The translations under genes and the position numbers were made by a program. The notes under the pieces were generated by a model, which ran no database searches, was not told the DNA's origin, and saw only the letters and a list, made by a program, of their open reading frames with translations. From the NCBI GenBank assembly GCA_034620365.1, contig JAQGEQ010000287.1, positions 310,001 through 374,000 on the forward strand: DNA of 64,000 nucleotides, given 5' to 3'. This document shows, in pieces, positions 37,676-48,213 of the stretch (position 1 is the first letter of the stretch; the number at the start of each line of letters is the position of its first letter). This DNA is from Pegea sp. RAD2-039. Taxonomy: Eukaryota; Chordata; Thaliacea; Salpida; Salpidae.

Positions 37676-38923
37676 TCACAAATAAAAACAGTTAACAATC
37701 TTTCGAAGTAAAACCAAAAATTCCACTTGAGATCCTTTTAATTTGAGAAATTTGATTGTAGATTTACTCTTTTGATAAAGATTAGATTTTATATCAATAG
37801 AGAAGAACAAAGGACATTTAACTGTTGTTGTACATTTAAACTTCATACCCTTCAATTCATAATTTATCTGCTGATCTTTAAACACTTCTTGAAGAAGTTG
37901 AATCAGCAATGGAATTTTTGCTTTCATTACGAAAAACACAGATGATTTATTTTTGTTTCTTTCACAAAAATAATCAAACTCTTGTAAGGTTGAAATAGCA
38001 TCAGTAGCAATCAGGCCAAATAGTTCAGTTTTTCCTGTAATTTTGTAGTATGTCTTTAAATCATCAGCAAACCATATATGATTATCGACTCCATTGATGT
38101 CAAGTCGTTTATCTTCGTCAAAAACTAGCATGTTTTCGATCAAATCTGAAAGACTTTTTAGAACCATTTTAGGGCAAGTTATTTGAAATTTTCCCTCAGA
38201 ATTTACCAAACTCCTAAAAATATGACATTTATTTGGAATATCTGATGTTGCCATTTCGAAAAAAGTTATTCCCAGTTCCCAGATATCAATTTTTATAGGG
38301 TTTAAAACTCTTTCAGTCGAATAGTTCTTCAGTTTTTCTATTTGTTCACTGCTGTCATCTGAATATTTTTCTGTCAAACCAAAATCACACAATTTAATCA
38401 TCAAATTTTCATCTAGAAGAAAGTTACGAGACTTGATATCCTGATGAGCAATTTTGTGGTCGTGTAAATACTTAACAGCACTGACCATTTGCCTCGTAAA
38501 GTACTTTAGCTGACTCTTTTTAAAAGGAAAATTATTTTTGATGTAGTCAAATAGACATCCATTTACACAAAGCTTCATTATTATATAACCAGAATTGACA
38601 CTTGTATATGTATCATAAACTTTAGGAATATTTTCGTGTTTCAAACTTCTCGCAAATTCCAGTTCTTTTCTGACTACATCTTTATCAGAATGATTTTCTT
38701 TTTTATTTATTTTCTTTACAGCATATATTTTTTTACTGGATGGATCATAAGCGGCAGCAACGACACCAGAAGTTCCTGATCCAATTATTTTGCCAATTTT
38801 TAGTCTTTTTACATCAATTTCTGATGATATTACTCCAAAACAAGTCAAATTTTTGCTCAAAAAATTATTTTCAGATTTGAAATTTTCAACTAAAATTTCC
38901 TCATTGAGCATTACAGTGTTCAT
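37676..38923 (-). CDS. CHK1-like kinase with KA1-like C-terminus, array member 3, damaged activation segment
   Basis: A single-exon frame of 415 residues from the ATG at 38923. The N-lobe is intact (GSGTSG, Lys70 in YAVKK, KELEFARSLKHEN). The catalytic loop is AHQDIKSRN and DFG is present (CDFGLTEKY). The activation segment is shortened and altered: the GT..Y.SPQ block of the other members is missing and the chain runs from SSEQIEKLKNYSTERV to KIDIWELG. The P+1 loop and the APE-equivalent are therefore gone, and substrate binding is probably impaired. The C-terminal KA1-like region is kept (DAISTLQEFDYFCE near its start, KSTIKFLKLKGSQVEFLVLLRKIV at its end). An open frame despite these changes suggests either recent damage or a retained non-catalytic role. 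Confidence 0.75.
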   Translation of the reverse strand: MNTVMLNEEILVENFKSENNFLSKNLTCFGVISSEIDVKRLKIGKIIGSGTSGVVAAAYDPSSKKIYAVKKINKKENHSDKDVVRKELEFARSLKHENIPKVYDTYTSVNSGYIIMKLCVNGCLFDYIKNNFPFKKSQLKYFTRQMVSAVKYLHDHKIAHQDIKSRNFLLDENLMIKLCDFGLTEKYSDDSSEQIEKLKNYSTERVLNPIKIDIWELGITFFEMATSDIPNKCHIFRSLVNSEGKFQITCPKMVLKSLSDLIENMLVFDEDKRLDINGVDNHIWFADDLKTYYKITGKTELFGLIATDAISTLQEFDYFCERNKNKSSVFFVMKAKIPLLIQLLQEVFKDQQINYELKGMKFKCTTTVKCPLFFSIDIKSNLYQKSKSTIKFLKLKGSQVEFLVLLRKIVNCFYL

Positions 38924-39811
38924 ATTAAGTAATAAGTTTCCTAATGATAAATATATAGTAAAAAATAAGAGGATAGAAGTAGCTATTTTTAAGATATTTA
39001 TTTAATTTTCTTTAATTATTTCTCATTTAAATTATTACTTGTTTTAAATTATCTATTTCAAGTCTTATTTCAATCAAGCTAATAGATTTTTAGTGAATAC
39101 TTACTTTTATTCAGTAAATGGAGACAAAGTAAAAAATATGAACTTTTCTAGAATTTTGAATGAAGCTTCTTATTACGCAGTAAGATAAAAGGAGTTAATA
39201 ATATTTAATTTATACCATTATTCAAATTATGAATCAAAAATGAATAGTGATTGCCACATAAAATAGACCAAATGAAATGGTCTATTCATGCATCTTACAT
39301 CAAATAACAAGTCATATTTTTATTTCACAAATGAAACAAACAATATAATACCCAAATCTATAAACAGAATTAAATCTTTTTATATACATACTTTGTCTTA
39401 TAAGACGATATAGCATTTGATTGCTGCAAATATTTACTAAAAGTTCTTACGTTGAAAATAGCTCGTAAGTTTCACACAAAAAATTATGAATTTTATTATA
39501 AAACTTCTATAACACTAGTTAATAAATAAAAAATCATAAAAAAGACTTTTTCTCTGTAAAGCAACTACACGATACAAATATGGCTTATTAAAATAGTTTG
39601 CATATTCAACAACTTAAAAGAAATTATATTCTTGAAAAGTTTTACCAGAACCTTAAGCTAAATAAATCAACTTTTGTTTAGATTTCTGTCCACACTAAAT
39701 TCCAATCTTAATTTCAAAGCTTCAGTTGCCTCTACACATTTCTAGCTAGTTTTACCAAAAAGTAAAAAAAAATACGTTAGTTGGATTGTATTATATATCT
39801 TATAACATTTG
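38924..39811. other. Intergenic region upstream of kinase 3
   Basis: This contains the promoter of the minus-strand kinase 3. The plus-strand frame 38790-39005 is antisense to its 5' end. Nothing else is seen. Confidence 0.4.
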
Positions 39812-41411
39812 TTTTCATAACTTGTATTATTTTGTAAATATATATTAAGTTAGTACATAAATAAAGTTGCATTCAACCTATAAAAATCGTTAAATCTTTT
39901 TATGCACAATATGACAGAGCAAACTTATTCTTACTTGAGTTGTTTTCTAAACAACTGGTATCAAAGCTTATATTTTGTTTTATAATTTACCTATCTTGAA
40001 TTTGAAATTACTTTTAAGATGAATGCTTTATTAGTAGAAGACTACTTAAATCTTTATGATCATTGAAGACACTGTTGGTCTATAAGAAAACTTTTTAATT
40101 TCAGTTTTGCTTGCTAAGATGTTACAAAATGGATTTTGTTTATTGGTTATTCAGAGCATAACAAGCACATTTCAGCAAAAATTAAATTAAAGATAACTTT
40201 TGGATACAAATTACAATTTTTATTTTACAATCTGTAAACACATCATTAGTAAACAATAAAATTGGAAATATTACAGAAAATAAAACAGTGAAGAGCTTAC
40301 ATCATAAAATTGTTTCGATTATAAAAATATAACAATTTCTTATTCATAGAAGTTATAACAATTTTATTATCATGTTATTATTAACAGATAATATTCTACA
40401 AAATGGTTTTGTGCTTTATCTATAAGATTTCAAATTGATCTTGCATTATATTACTCGACTTTGACTTTTTTATTTACTTTTTAAATTGACTTTAAAATAT
40501 GATATTAAGTATTATATTGTTTTAAATTTAGAGGAGTTATTAAATTGTGAAAAAGAAAACTTGTAATTCAAAAAGTTCATAGGTACTTTTGTATCGCAAT
40601 AGTTATGCTGCAGTGTTTATTAAAATAAATATAATACAGTTTATTTAAAACCATTAGGAAATACCTTTCAATACTGTATTCTATCGTATTTGAAAATAAA
40701 ATTTGCATTTATTTTAAAAAGATAAAATAATTATATTTTTATAAGCAATAACAATTTTGAAACTTCAAACTATAAGAGCAAACAATGTTAAAGTTGCATT
40801 TATTTTAATTTAGTGATTTTAGCTAACGAGGTTTTATGTGAAGACTTTTTAAGAGATTTTGTTTTAGTTTGAACAGAAATTCAGGAAAATCTTAATAGTT
40901 TATTTTAAACCTATAAATTTAATTTTACTAATTTATAATAAGCTTAGTCAGCTAAAGTAACATTTATACTACTAAATTTTATTTGAGGCTTTAAATGTCT
41001 TTAGCATTTTCTTAAATAATCTGTTGATTACAGAAGATTATTTCTCATGTATGCCTTATGATGTATAAGAATTAAGTTATTTGACGAATCAGAAGATTGT
41101 ATTAAGTTTAAACAGAACTTTTTCGAATTTTTTTTTTATAAAATCTACGTTCTGTAATCCTGATAAAATCCTACGTGGAATTTTAAAGAATCAATGAATC
41201 TTTTAACTAATATTTAAAAACCAAATTTTAAATCTTATGTTTTTAGAAAAGTTTTAAAAAACATTTGTTGAAGTATATTGAGTTCAAATTGATAGAAGTT
41301 CTGTTTCATGTATTTTTTTGGTTTAGCTGTTAATAAAACAAATAGGCAGATATTGTACAGGTAAGGCTTTTTTCTATTGCTAGATGTATCAATATAACTG
41401 TTACTTAATTA

Positions 41412-41652
41412 TGAGAATAAAAGATAAATATACGCAAAAATTAGCTAAAAAGAAGGAGGTACAAAAGATGGTTAGATAGATTCAGCAATGTAAGCTGGTG
41501 CAGTTTAACCTAAACTATTTACAAATTTTAAACAGATAAGTTAAGGTTTGATGCCATCTTATCTGAAAAATTCTAATAACTTAGTTGGTATTGTAATATT
41601 TTTCAATTGATTAAACTTGTCTAGTAACTGCAAGAAACTTCTGCTACTTAAT
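41412..41652 (+). promoter_or_regulatory. Conserved upstream block of kinase 4 with paired GATA sites
   Basis: This block of about 240 bases is nearly identical in front of all five close paralogues. It starts with AGAATAAAAGATAAATATAC and contains AGAAGGAGGTAC, TCAGCAATGTAAGCTGGTGC and an inverted pair, CAGATAAG at 41533-41540 and CTTATCTG at 41558-41565. Each arm is a WGATAR site. Promoter function is inferred. Confidence 0.55.
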
Positions 41653-42912
41653 ATGAGTGATTTGACAACGAACGAAGAAGAAGCGTCTTATTCTGAAAAT
41701 AGTTTTTTCAGTGAAGATCTTTCCCGTTTTGGAGATACACCACCAGAAAAAGTTAACACTAGGAAATTAAAAATGGGAAAACTAATTAATAAAGGAGACT
41801 ATGGGCTCATTACTTCCGCTTTTGATCGATCAGCCAACAAATTATATGCTGTGAAAAAAATGAGAAAAGTCAAAAATAACTCAAGATACCAAAAAATGAT
41901 CCAACAAGAATTAAGGTTTGCAAGAAGTTTAAAACATGAAAATATAGCTACAGTTCATGATACTTATACGAGTTACAATTCTGCTTACATACTTATGAGT
42001 CTTTATGAACATGGAGATTTATTTGATTACATTGCTCAAAATTTCCCCATAAAAATGAATTTGTTAAAATCATTTACAAGAGAGATGGTTAGTGCTATAA
42101 AGTATTTACATGATCAGAATATTGTTCACCGTAATATCAAACCCCACAACTTCCTTTTAGATAAAGATTTTAGAATAAAGTTGTGTGATTTTGGTTTAGC
42201 TATAAAATATACAGGTCGTAGTTCTGAGCAAATAGGAACGATAGGTTATTTTTCACCTCAAATTATCCAACGACGTTCAAACGCCTTAAAGTCTGATATT
42301 TGGGCGCTGGGAATCACTTTTTTTGAGATGGCAACATCAGAAATTCCTAAACAGTGCCAAGGTTATAAATGGATTGTTCAGAAACAGGGTGAAGTTCAAA
42401 TAACCTGTCCTTCAACTGTTACAAGACACTTTGCTAATTTGATAGATAAAATGTTAGCTTACAAGGAAGATGTTAGATTTGATATCAATGAGGTTGCTAG
42501 TCATAAATGGTTTGATGGTAACTTTGAGATTAGTCACTCAAGTAAAAAAACCTCTAAAATGGTTGGTCATACTCGTAGAGATGCTATTACAAGCTTACAA
42601 GAGTTTGATTATTTTTGCAAGACAAAGAAAACCAAGACATCTCTTTTTGTCGATTTTAAATTAAAAGACTCATTGCTAATTATACGACTTAAAGAAATTT
42701 TTGAAAAAGAGCTAATAGATAACAAATTAAATGGAAAAAAGTTTAAACGGATAACTGATAAAGAAAAAGAAATATGTTTTCTGGCTGATATTAAGACCCA
42801 CTTTATAAATAAGAATTATTCAACAATCAAGTTTCTTCTGCTGCAAGGGTGTCAAACTAAATTTCTGGTCTTTATAAAAACTATTCTCACTTTGGTGTTT
42901 CCTAATAGTTAA
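41653..42912 (+). CDS. CHK1-like kinase with KA1-like C-terminus, array member 4; catalytic Asp replaced
   Basis: 419 residues from the ATG at 41653; an in-frame TTG 36 bases upstream has no support. Leader SENSFFSED then FGDTPPE. ATP-site Lys68, helix-C Glu86, DFG Asp179 and DIWALG are normal. The catalytic Asp is Asn161: HRN, where paralogues 5-8 have HRD (codon AAT in place of GAT). The glycine loop reads NKGDYG, its first Gly lost. The protein is predicted to be inactive or severely impaired. SPQ replaces APE, as in the family here. After IPKQCQGYKW, which resembles the CHK1 segment PSDSCQEYSDW, the kinase ends near residue 290. Residues about 310-419 form the KA1-like tail (STIKFLLLQGCQTKFLVFIKTIL). 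The frame is otherwise fully open and close to its paralogues, so the substitution is recent or tolerated. Confidence 0.8.
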   Translation: MSDLTTNEEEASYSENSFFSEDLSRFGDTPPEKVNTRKLKMGKLINKGDYGLITSAFDRSANKLYAVKKMRKVKNNSRYQKMIQQELRFARSLKHENIATVHDTYTSYNSAYILMSLYEHGDLFDYIAQNFPIKMNLLKSFTREMVSAIKYLHDQNIVHRNIKPHNFLLDKDFRIKLCDFGLAIKYTGRSSEQIGTIGYFSPQIIQRRSNALKSDIWALGITFFEMATSEIPKQCQGYKWIVQKQGEVQITCPSTVTRHFANLIDKMLAYKEDVRFDINEVASHKWFDGNFEISHSSKKTSKMVGHTRRDAITSLQEFDYFCKTKKTKTSLFVDFKLKDSLLIIRLKEIFEKELIDNKLNGKKFKRITDKEKEICFLADIKTHFINKNYSTIKFLLLQGCQTKFLVFIKTILTLVFPNS

Positions 42913-43160
42913 AAGTTTACCCTTTATTCTTTATTTTCTATAGAAAATAATTATTTTGAAGTGTTGAAATAAAACCAGCATCATACTTATTTTCTTTTGC
43001 AAAAGTTTTTAGCACTTTTGATTGGCGGCTCAAAATACTAAGGACTTCTAAGCAATGAATAACTTGATACTCTTCCAAAATGAAACCATTTCAAGTTAAC
43101 AAAAACATTTAAGTATAATAATTTTTCCTTCATATTTTTTCATTTTAAGGAATTATTTTT

Positions 43161-43275
43161 CTTTGATTTACCTTCGAAATAAAGCCACAAAAGTATTATA
43201 ATATCTTCCGGTATCCTTGCCCTGACCTTTGTAAATTCACAGTCCTTGGCAAAACTTATTAAACTGGTTTTAGTT
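43161..43275 (-). pseudogene. Conserved antisense coding-like segment, copy in unit A
   Basis: On the minus strand this reads KTSLISFAKDCEFTKVRAR, then PEDIIILLWLYFEGKSK, without a stop. The same frame stays open in three other copies (48101, 54961, 60230). The pattern of Leu, Ala-Lys and Ile/Leu repeats vaguely recalls a SAP-type helix pair. No start codon or wider gene was found, so it is probably a relic exon duplicated with the unit. Function unknown. Confidence 0.35.
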
Positions 43276-43848
43276 TTCAATTTTCAGTAGATGACCAGCA
43301 AAACTTTCATTAGTTTTTTAACATATAAATGTAGTAGCATTACGTCAGTTTTACATAAGTTTTGTAGTCATTGAAATACATATACACTTTTATGGTTTTG
43401 TAATTAACAAGCGTTATTTGAGCAAAGGTTTCAACTGAAAAAACACATTTCAGTGAGTGTTTATCAACTTGAATCATGTGTTCTAATGAAAAAAACACAA
43501 GCAACAGAAAATCATGAGAGTATGGAAGATTTATTTATGTGCAGGGAGCAGATGCAATACTTAGAGTTGAACCTGAATATGAATCATCAATTTAGACATG
43601 AATCGAAAATGATCTTTAAAGCTTGGGCAGCACTTTGATGATGCTGTTGCTTTATAAAGAAAACTTGAGTATGTGTGCAAGTTGTGCAAAAAGAAGTTCA
43701 AAATATAAATCTGCCAAAATTGAGAAAAGACAGAAAAATATATTGATAATAAGTAACTAATTTAAAAAATATATCTGAAGAAGAATTGTAGGAAAATTAG
43801 AGAGATTTTGAAAAGAGGAATTTAAAAGAAAGTTTCTAGAAAACAAAC

Positions 43849-44046
43849 TTTTGTCCTGCTTGGTGGCGAAGCGGTTACTACACCTAGCTACAAGGTACAT
43901 CTAGCTAGGTAGTACTGAGTTCGACCCCAGGGGGAGACATGTAAAACTCCTGAGAAAAACCATAAAAAACTTGTGAGAATGTGTGTTAGTGAGATGTGCT
44001 CTCTTTAGACACCCTCCTTCGCATTTATATATATAATAAAAAAAAA
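43849..44046 (+). mobile_element. tRNA-derived SINE, full-length copy
   Basis: The head is a tRNA relic: box A GGTGGCGAAGCGGTTA at 43862-43877 and box B GAGTTCGACCCC at 43917-43928, at correct spacing. A short body follows, then a tail reading TTGTGAGAATGTGTGTTAG then TGAGATGTGCTCTCTTTAG, then (TA)n and poly(A). The paralogous empty site in A' is AGAAAACAAACGACTTG (about 55296-55312), so the insertion is precise; the target duplication is probably a few bases of AAAC but is blurred by the poly(A). The same tail ends the LINE at 48267. Confidence 0.85.
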
Positions 44047-44581
44047 CGACTTGTACTTATCCCCATTTAAAACATGTTTATAGTTCATATCAATTTTTAC
44101 AAAAGCTCAACTTAAGTATAATAAATATTTTAATTATTGGTCTTGGTTGATTATTTAGAGAACTTGTTTTTTTGAGCCTGTCTGACATCGAGATTTAGTG
44201 TATATCCAGGAAAGACAAAACTATCAATTGTGATCAAGATTTATTGCTGGTAATACTAACTTGATGATAATATGAATTATCCTTAAAAACTAACCAATAA
44301 AAACTATTTTACCTAATTTAGAAGCTGTTTGTAATAAAAATTTAATTGTTAAAAATCAATTAAATTGTTTATTGTTGAATTAAATTGGAAATTCAGCCTA
44401 AGATTCAATTAAAGTTAAGAAAATTTTTAACTTCTAGAGACTATTGTTTCAGCACACAAAGAATATACGCTTCTTCTTGAAAAGATTTTGTAAGTTGAAA
44501 GATCTGTTTAAATAAATACTATCGCAGTGGCTACAACTGGATCATCATCATTTATTCTGTAGTTCTCGGAGAAAGTAGACA

Positions 44582-44737
44582 ATGTCTTCTTCTTCTAAAC
44601 AGTTCTCATTTGAATTTCGTTTCTTTCATGATTTAATTCAGTTTTGGATTGCAACAAAGCTAATTAAAGTAGCCATATCTTTCTATCTGTTAGTTGACTT
44701 TAATATGAGTAACTATTATTGTATTTTTAAATTATAA
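44582..44737 (+). CDS. Possible 51-residue small ORF, copy in unit B
   Basis: ATG to TAA, beginning MSSSSKQFSFEF and ending NYYCIFKL. The paralogous frame at 56753-56908 has the same length. Among the differences two change amino acids (Arg to Pro, His to Asp), while the last three codons differ at four bases and still read Lys-Leu-stop in both copies. No domain is recognised. It may well be chance; recorded because of the preserved end. Confidence 0.2.
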   Translation: MSSSSKQFSFEFRFFHDLIQFWIATKLIKVAISFYLLVDFNMSNYYCIFKL

Positions 44738-46094
44738 ATATTTTGCATAAACTGAAACAAGAGATATAAAATATTTCTAAAGAAAAAGATTTATACTTTA
44801 TAACATTAAAATAATGACTGGTTCCTATACTTCTGTATGTAATTTAAGAAAGTTTAGAAAATTTTTTAACATGTTATTTATGCAATATATGGTTATTTTG
44901 CTGCAGCTTATATAACATAGATTGTTATTTCATTTGTGTTTACTAAAACCAATATCCTTAAGTTCTTAACGTAAGGTTTTAATTTGAAATTTGTATAAAA
45001 TATTTTTGTTACTTATTGCTCACTGAAGTATCTTTATTTTATTTATTTATCTTCAAGAGCTTGTATACTAGCTTGATTTTGCATTTTAAACAACTTCAAT
45101 TTGCAAGCCAATGTTTGATTAAGGTATATAGTTTCAAACTTTTATTAAAACAAGAAGTGGAAACCTATCTCATGAACAAAATTTATTTTAAGTTTTAAAA
45201 ATATAGGATTACTGATGTTGGTTTTACAGTAATAATCTTTTTTTTTAATTTCAGAAGATATTACAATTCTAAATGTTTACTACTACTTATAAAGCTATAT
45301 TCTAATTTACTAGAAATAACTTTGCATTTATCGCTATTAAAACATCTTTACAAACTAACTGAAATTTCAAAACTTTTAAACTATAAGAATAAACTAATAA
45401 TCCAGATATAATAATTATTTTCCATTTTGATGATTCTAGCTTGAAAGTGAGTTTTATATAAATATTTTGAATAAGATTTTATTATAGTTTAAAAAGGAAT
45501 TTAAAGGCATTTTTGGCAGTACTTGCATTGAGATTTGAGTTTTATTATAACTAGTTATTATATGTTAGACAACCATATTTTGTTTAGAGTTACAAATAAA
45601 CTAAATATGTTGATAGCTATGTCTATATTTATTATTTACCGAGCTATAATGGAAGTTTACTTATCCTGTTTTCTTCAATATATAGATCATTTTCAGGAAT
45701 GCCTATTTTTCAGTTTTATATTCAAAGTTAGAATTTATAGAACTTTTTTTATATTTAGAAAAATCTAAGAGTTGTAAAGTAAATAAAACTTTGACAAAAA
45801 ATATATGAACAATTAACTTGTAACTTTGAGCGAATACATTATAAGAAATTCCTAAAACTGAAGATAAATTTGGACTTTTATGAGTTTAGAGCAGTTTTTA
45901 AGAACAATTATTGAAATTTGAGGAGTTAAATCAACAGGATTATCTATCTTATAATTTTCGAATTTAGCTATTAATAAAGCAAATAGGAAGATGTAAAGCA
46001 AGAAAGCAAGTAAAGCTTTATTCTATCAGTAGATATATAGCATTGTTTTATAAATTTTATCAAAATCATCAAAATTAATTCTTGCTTTATTATA

Positions 46095-46348
46095 AGAATA
46101 AAAGATAAATATACGCAAAAAATAGCTAAAAAGAAGGAGGTACAAAGGAAGGAGGTACAAAGGAAGGTTTGATAAACTCAGCAATGTAAGCTGGTGCAGT
46201 TTAACCTTAACTATTTACAAATTTTAAACAGATAAGTTAAGGTTTGATGCCATCTTATCTGAAAAATTCTAATAACTTAGTTGGTATTGTAAGAATTTTC
46301 AATTGATTAAACTTGTCTATTAACTGTAAGAAACTTACACTACTTAAT
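46095..46348 (+). promoter_or_regulatory. Conserved upstream block of kinase 5 with paired GATA sites
   Basis: Same block as at 41412. Inverted GATA pair: CAGATAAG at 46229-46236 and CTTATCTG at 46254-46261. Unique to this copy is a perfect 15-base tandem duplication, AAGGAGGTACAAAGG, at 46134-46148 and 46149-46163. Confidence 0.55.
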
Positions 46349-47605
46349 ATGAGTGTTTTGACAACGAACGAAGAAGAAACGTCTTATTCTGAAAATAATT
46401 TTTTCAGTGAAGATATTTCCCGTTTTGGAGATACACCACCTGAACAAGTTAACGCTAGGAAATTAAAGATGGGGAAACTAATCGGTAAAGGAGGGTATGG
46501 GTTCGTTGCTTCCGTTTTTGAAGGATTAGCCGATAAATTTTATGCTGTGAAAAAAATAAGAAACGTAAACGATAACTCAGAAAGGCAGAGAGAAGTCCAA
46601 CGAGAATTAAAGTTTGCAAAAAGTTTAAAACATGAAAATATAGCTACGGTTCATGATACATATACAAGTTACAATTCTGCTTACATACTTATGAGTCTTT
46701 ATGAACATGGAGATTTATTTGATTACATTGCTCGAAGTTTCCCCATAAAAATGAATTTGTTAAAATCATTTACAAGAGAGATGGTTAGTGCTATAAAGTA
46801 TTTACATGATCAGAATATCGTTCACCGTGATATCAAACCCCACAACTTTCTTTTAGATAACGATTTTAGAATAAAGTTGTGTGATTTTGGTTTAGCTATA
46901 AAGTATACAGGTCATAACTCTGAGCAAAGAGGGACCTTAGCTTATTTATCGCCTCAAATTATCCAAGAAAACTCCGACCCCTTAAAGTCTGATATTTGGG
47001 CGCTGGGAATCACTTTTTTTGAGATGGCAACATCAGAACCTCCAGAAGAATGCCAAGGTTATAAGTGGCTTCTTCAGAAGCAAGGTGAAGTTCAAATAAC
47101 CTGTCCTTCAACTGTTACAAGACACTTTGCTAATTTGATCGATAAAATGTTAGCTTACAAAGAAGATGATAGATTTGATATCAATGAGGTTGCTAGTCAT
47201 AAATGGTTTGATGGTAACTTTCAGATTAGTAACTCAAGTAAAAAAAATTTTAAAATTGGTCACACTTGTACAGATGCTATTACAAGCTTACAAGAGTTTG
47301 ATTATTTTTGCAAGACAAAGAAAACCAAGTCATCTCTTTTTGTCGATGTTAAATTAAAGGACTCATTGCTAATTACGCATCTTAAAGATATTTTCGTAAA
47401 ACAGCTAATAGAAAACAAATTAAATGGTAAAAAATTCAAATGCATTTCTGACAAAGAAAAAGGAATATGTTTTATGGTTGATATTAAAACCCACTTTATA
47501 AATAAGAATTATTCAACAATCAAATTCCTTCTGCTGCAAGGGTGTCAAACTAAGTTTCTGGTCCTAATAAGAACTATTCTCACTTTGGTGTTTTCTAATA
47601 GTTAA
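46349..47605 (+). CDS. CHK1-like Ser/Thr kinase with KA1-like C-terminus, array member 5
   Basis: 418 residues from the ATG at 46349; the upstream in-frame TTG is not used. The catalytic set is complete: GKGGYG loop, Lys68, helix-C Glu86, HRDIKPHN with Asp161, DFG Asp179 and DIWALG, with YLSPQ in the APE position. The CHK1-like stretch PPEECQGYKW leads into QITCPSTV and the end of the C-lobe near residue 290. Residues about 308-418 are the KA1-like tail, from DAITSLQEFDYFCK to STIKFLLLQGCQTKFLVLIRTIL. In CHK1, KA1 folds back on the kinase domain and a linker with ATR-type SQ/TQ sites relieves it; here the linker is almost absent, so regulation must differ if the assignment is right. It is predicted to be an active kinase; substrates are unknown. 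Confidence 0.82.
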   Translation: MSVLTTNEEETSYSENNFFSEDISRFGDTPPEQVNARKLKMGKLIGKGGYGFVASVFEGLADKFYAVKKIRNVNDNSERQREVQRELKFAKSLKHENIATVHDTYTSYNSAYILMSLYEHGDLFDYIARSFPIKMNLLKSFTREMVSAIKYLHDQNIVHRDIKPHNFLLDNDFRIKLCDFGLAIKYTGHNSEQRGTLAYLSPQIIQENSDPLKSDIWALGITFFEMATSEPPEECQGYKWLLQKQGEVQITCPSTVTRHFANLIDKMLAYKEDDRFDINEVASHKWFDGNFQISNSSKKNFKIGHTCTDAITSLQEFDYFCKTKKTKSSLFVDVKLKDSLLITHLKDIFVKQLIENKLNGKKFKCISDKEKGICFMVDIKTHFINKNYSTIKFLLLQGCQTKFLVLIRTILTLVFSNS

Positions 47606-48100
47606 AAGTTTAACTTTTATTCTTTATTTTCTATCAAAAAGTATTTTTTTGAAGTGTTGAAATGAAACCAGTATCACATTTTTTTTACAAACATTTGTAA
47701 CATTGTTATTAACATTTGTGATTGGCGACTCAAAATACTAAAAACTTCTAAAGAATGAGAATTCAGTTGATAATTCCACAGACACTGAAAGAATAAAACC
47801 TCTGTTATCACAGAAAATGTTATTTGTCAAATTATTATATTAATTTTCAATGACTTACAACAATAAAAATAAAAACTTGCAAAATTTGTAAATTATTTAA
47901 AGACTTTTAGAGTTATTGGTAAATTTATCTAAAGATATAAGCCACACTCTGGTTTTTTTCTGCAGCCATGTAGTAAATGAATAAATAAATACAATTCCTT
48001 AATGTAACTTGATACTCCTGCATATTCATACCATTCAAACCAAATATTTAGGTATAATAATTTTTCTTTTATAAATTTTCATTTTATTGAATTATTTTTC

Positions 48101-48213
48101 TTTAATTTACTGTCGAAATAAAGCGACAAAAGTATTATAATATCTTCCTGTGTCCCTGCCCTTACATTTGTAAACTTATATTCTTTGGCAAAACCTACTA
48201 AACTAGTTTTAGT
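48101..48213 (-). pseudogene. Conserved antisense coding-like segment, copy in unit B
   Basis: The minus strand reads KTSLVGFAKEYKFTNVRAG, then TQEDIIILLSLYFDSKLK, open throughout. See the copy at 43161 for interpretation. Confidence 0.35.

Larger units (their letters stand above)
39812..44085 (+). repeat. Duplication unit A (carries array kinase 4)
   Basis: From the GTTTTCATAACTTGTATTATT string to about 44085 this unit is paralogous to 51651-56236 (A'). Identity is very patchy: about 250 bases at 40320-40570 differ from 52110-52370 at only a few positions, while neighbouring stretches carry many substitutions and indels. A differs from A' by a SINE insertion (about 43849-44046), by an extra segment at about 43290-43625, and by lacking about 0.9 kb present in A' (55316-56230). 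Confidence 0.8.

Noticed and set aside
41617-41652. N-terminal extensions of 12 codons on kinases 4, 5, 6 and 8 (from TTG)
   Set aside because: They start with TTG, not ATG; the conserved ATG follows at the position where kinase 7 also starts. The conservation is explained by the shared upstream block.
42470-42664. Repeated out-of-frame ORFs of about 64 residues inside kinases 4, 5 and 6
   Set aside because: Shadow frames of the kinase coding sequence; their conservation follows from the kinase frame.
45535-45768. Twin frames at 45535-45768 and 57703-57906 encoding a hydrophobic peptide
   Set aside because: They lie in long, nearly identical duplicated non-coding DNA, start with TTG and have different ends; no evidence of coding constraint.
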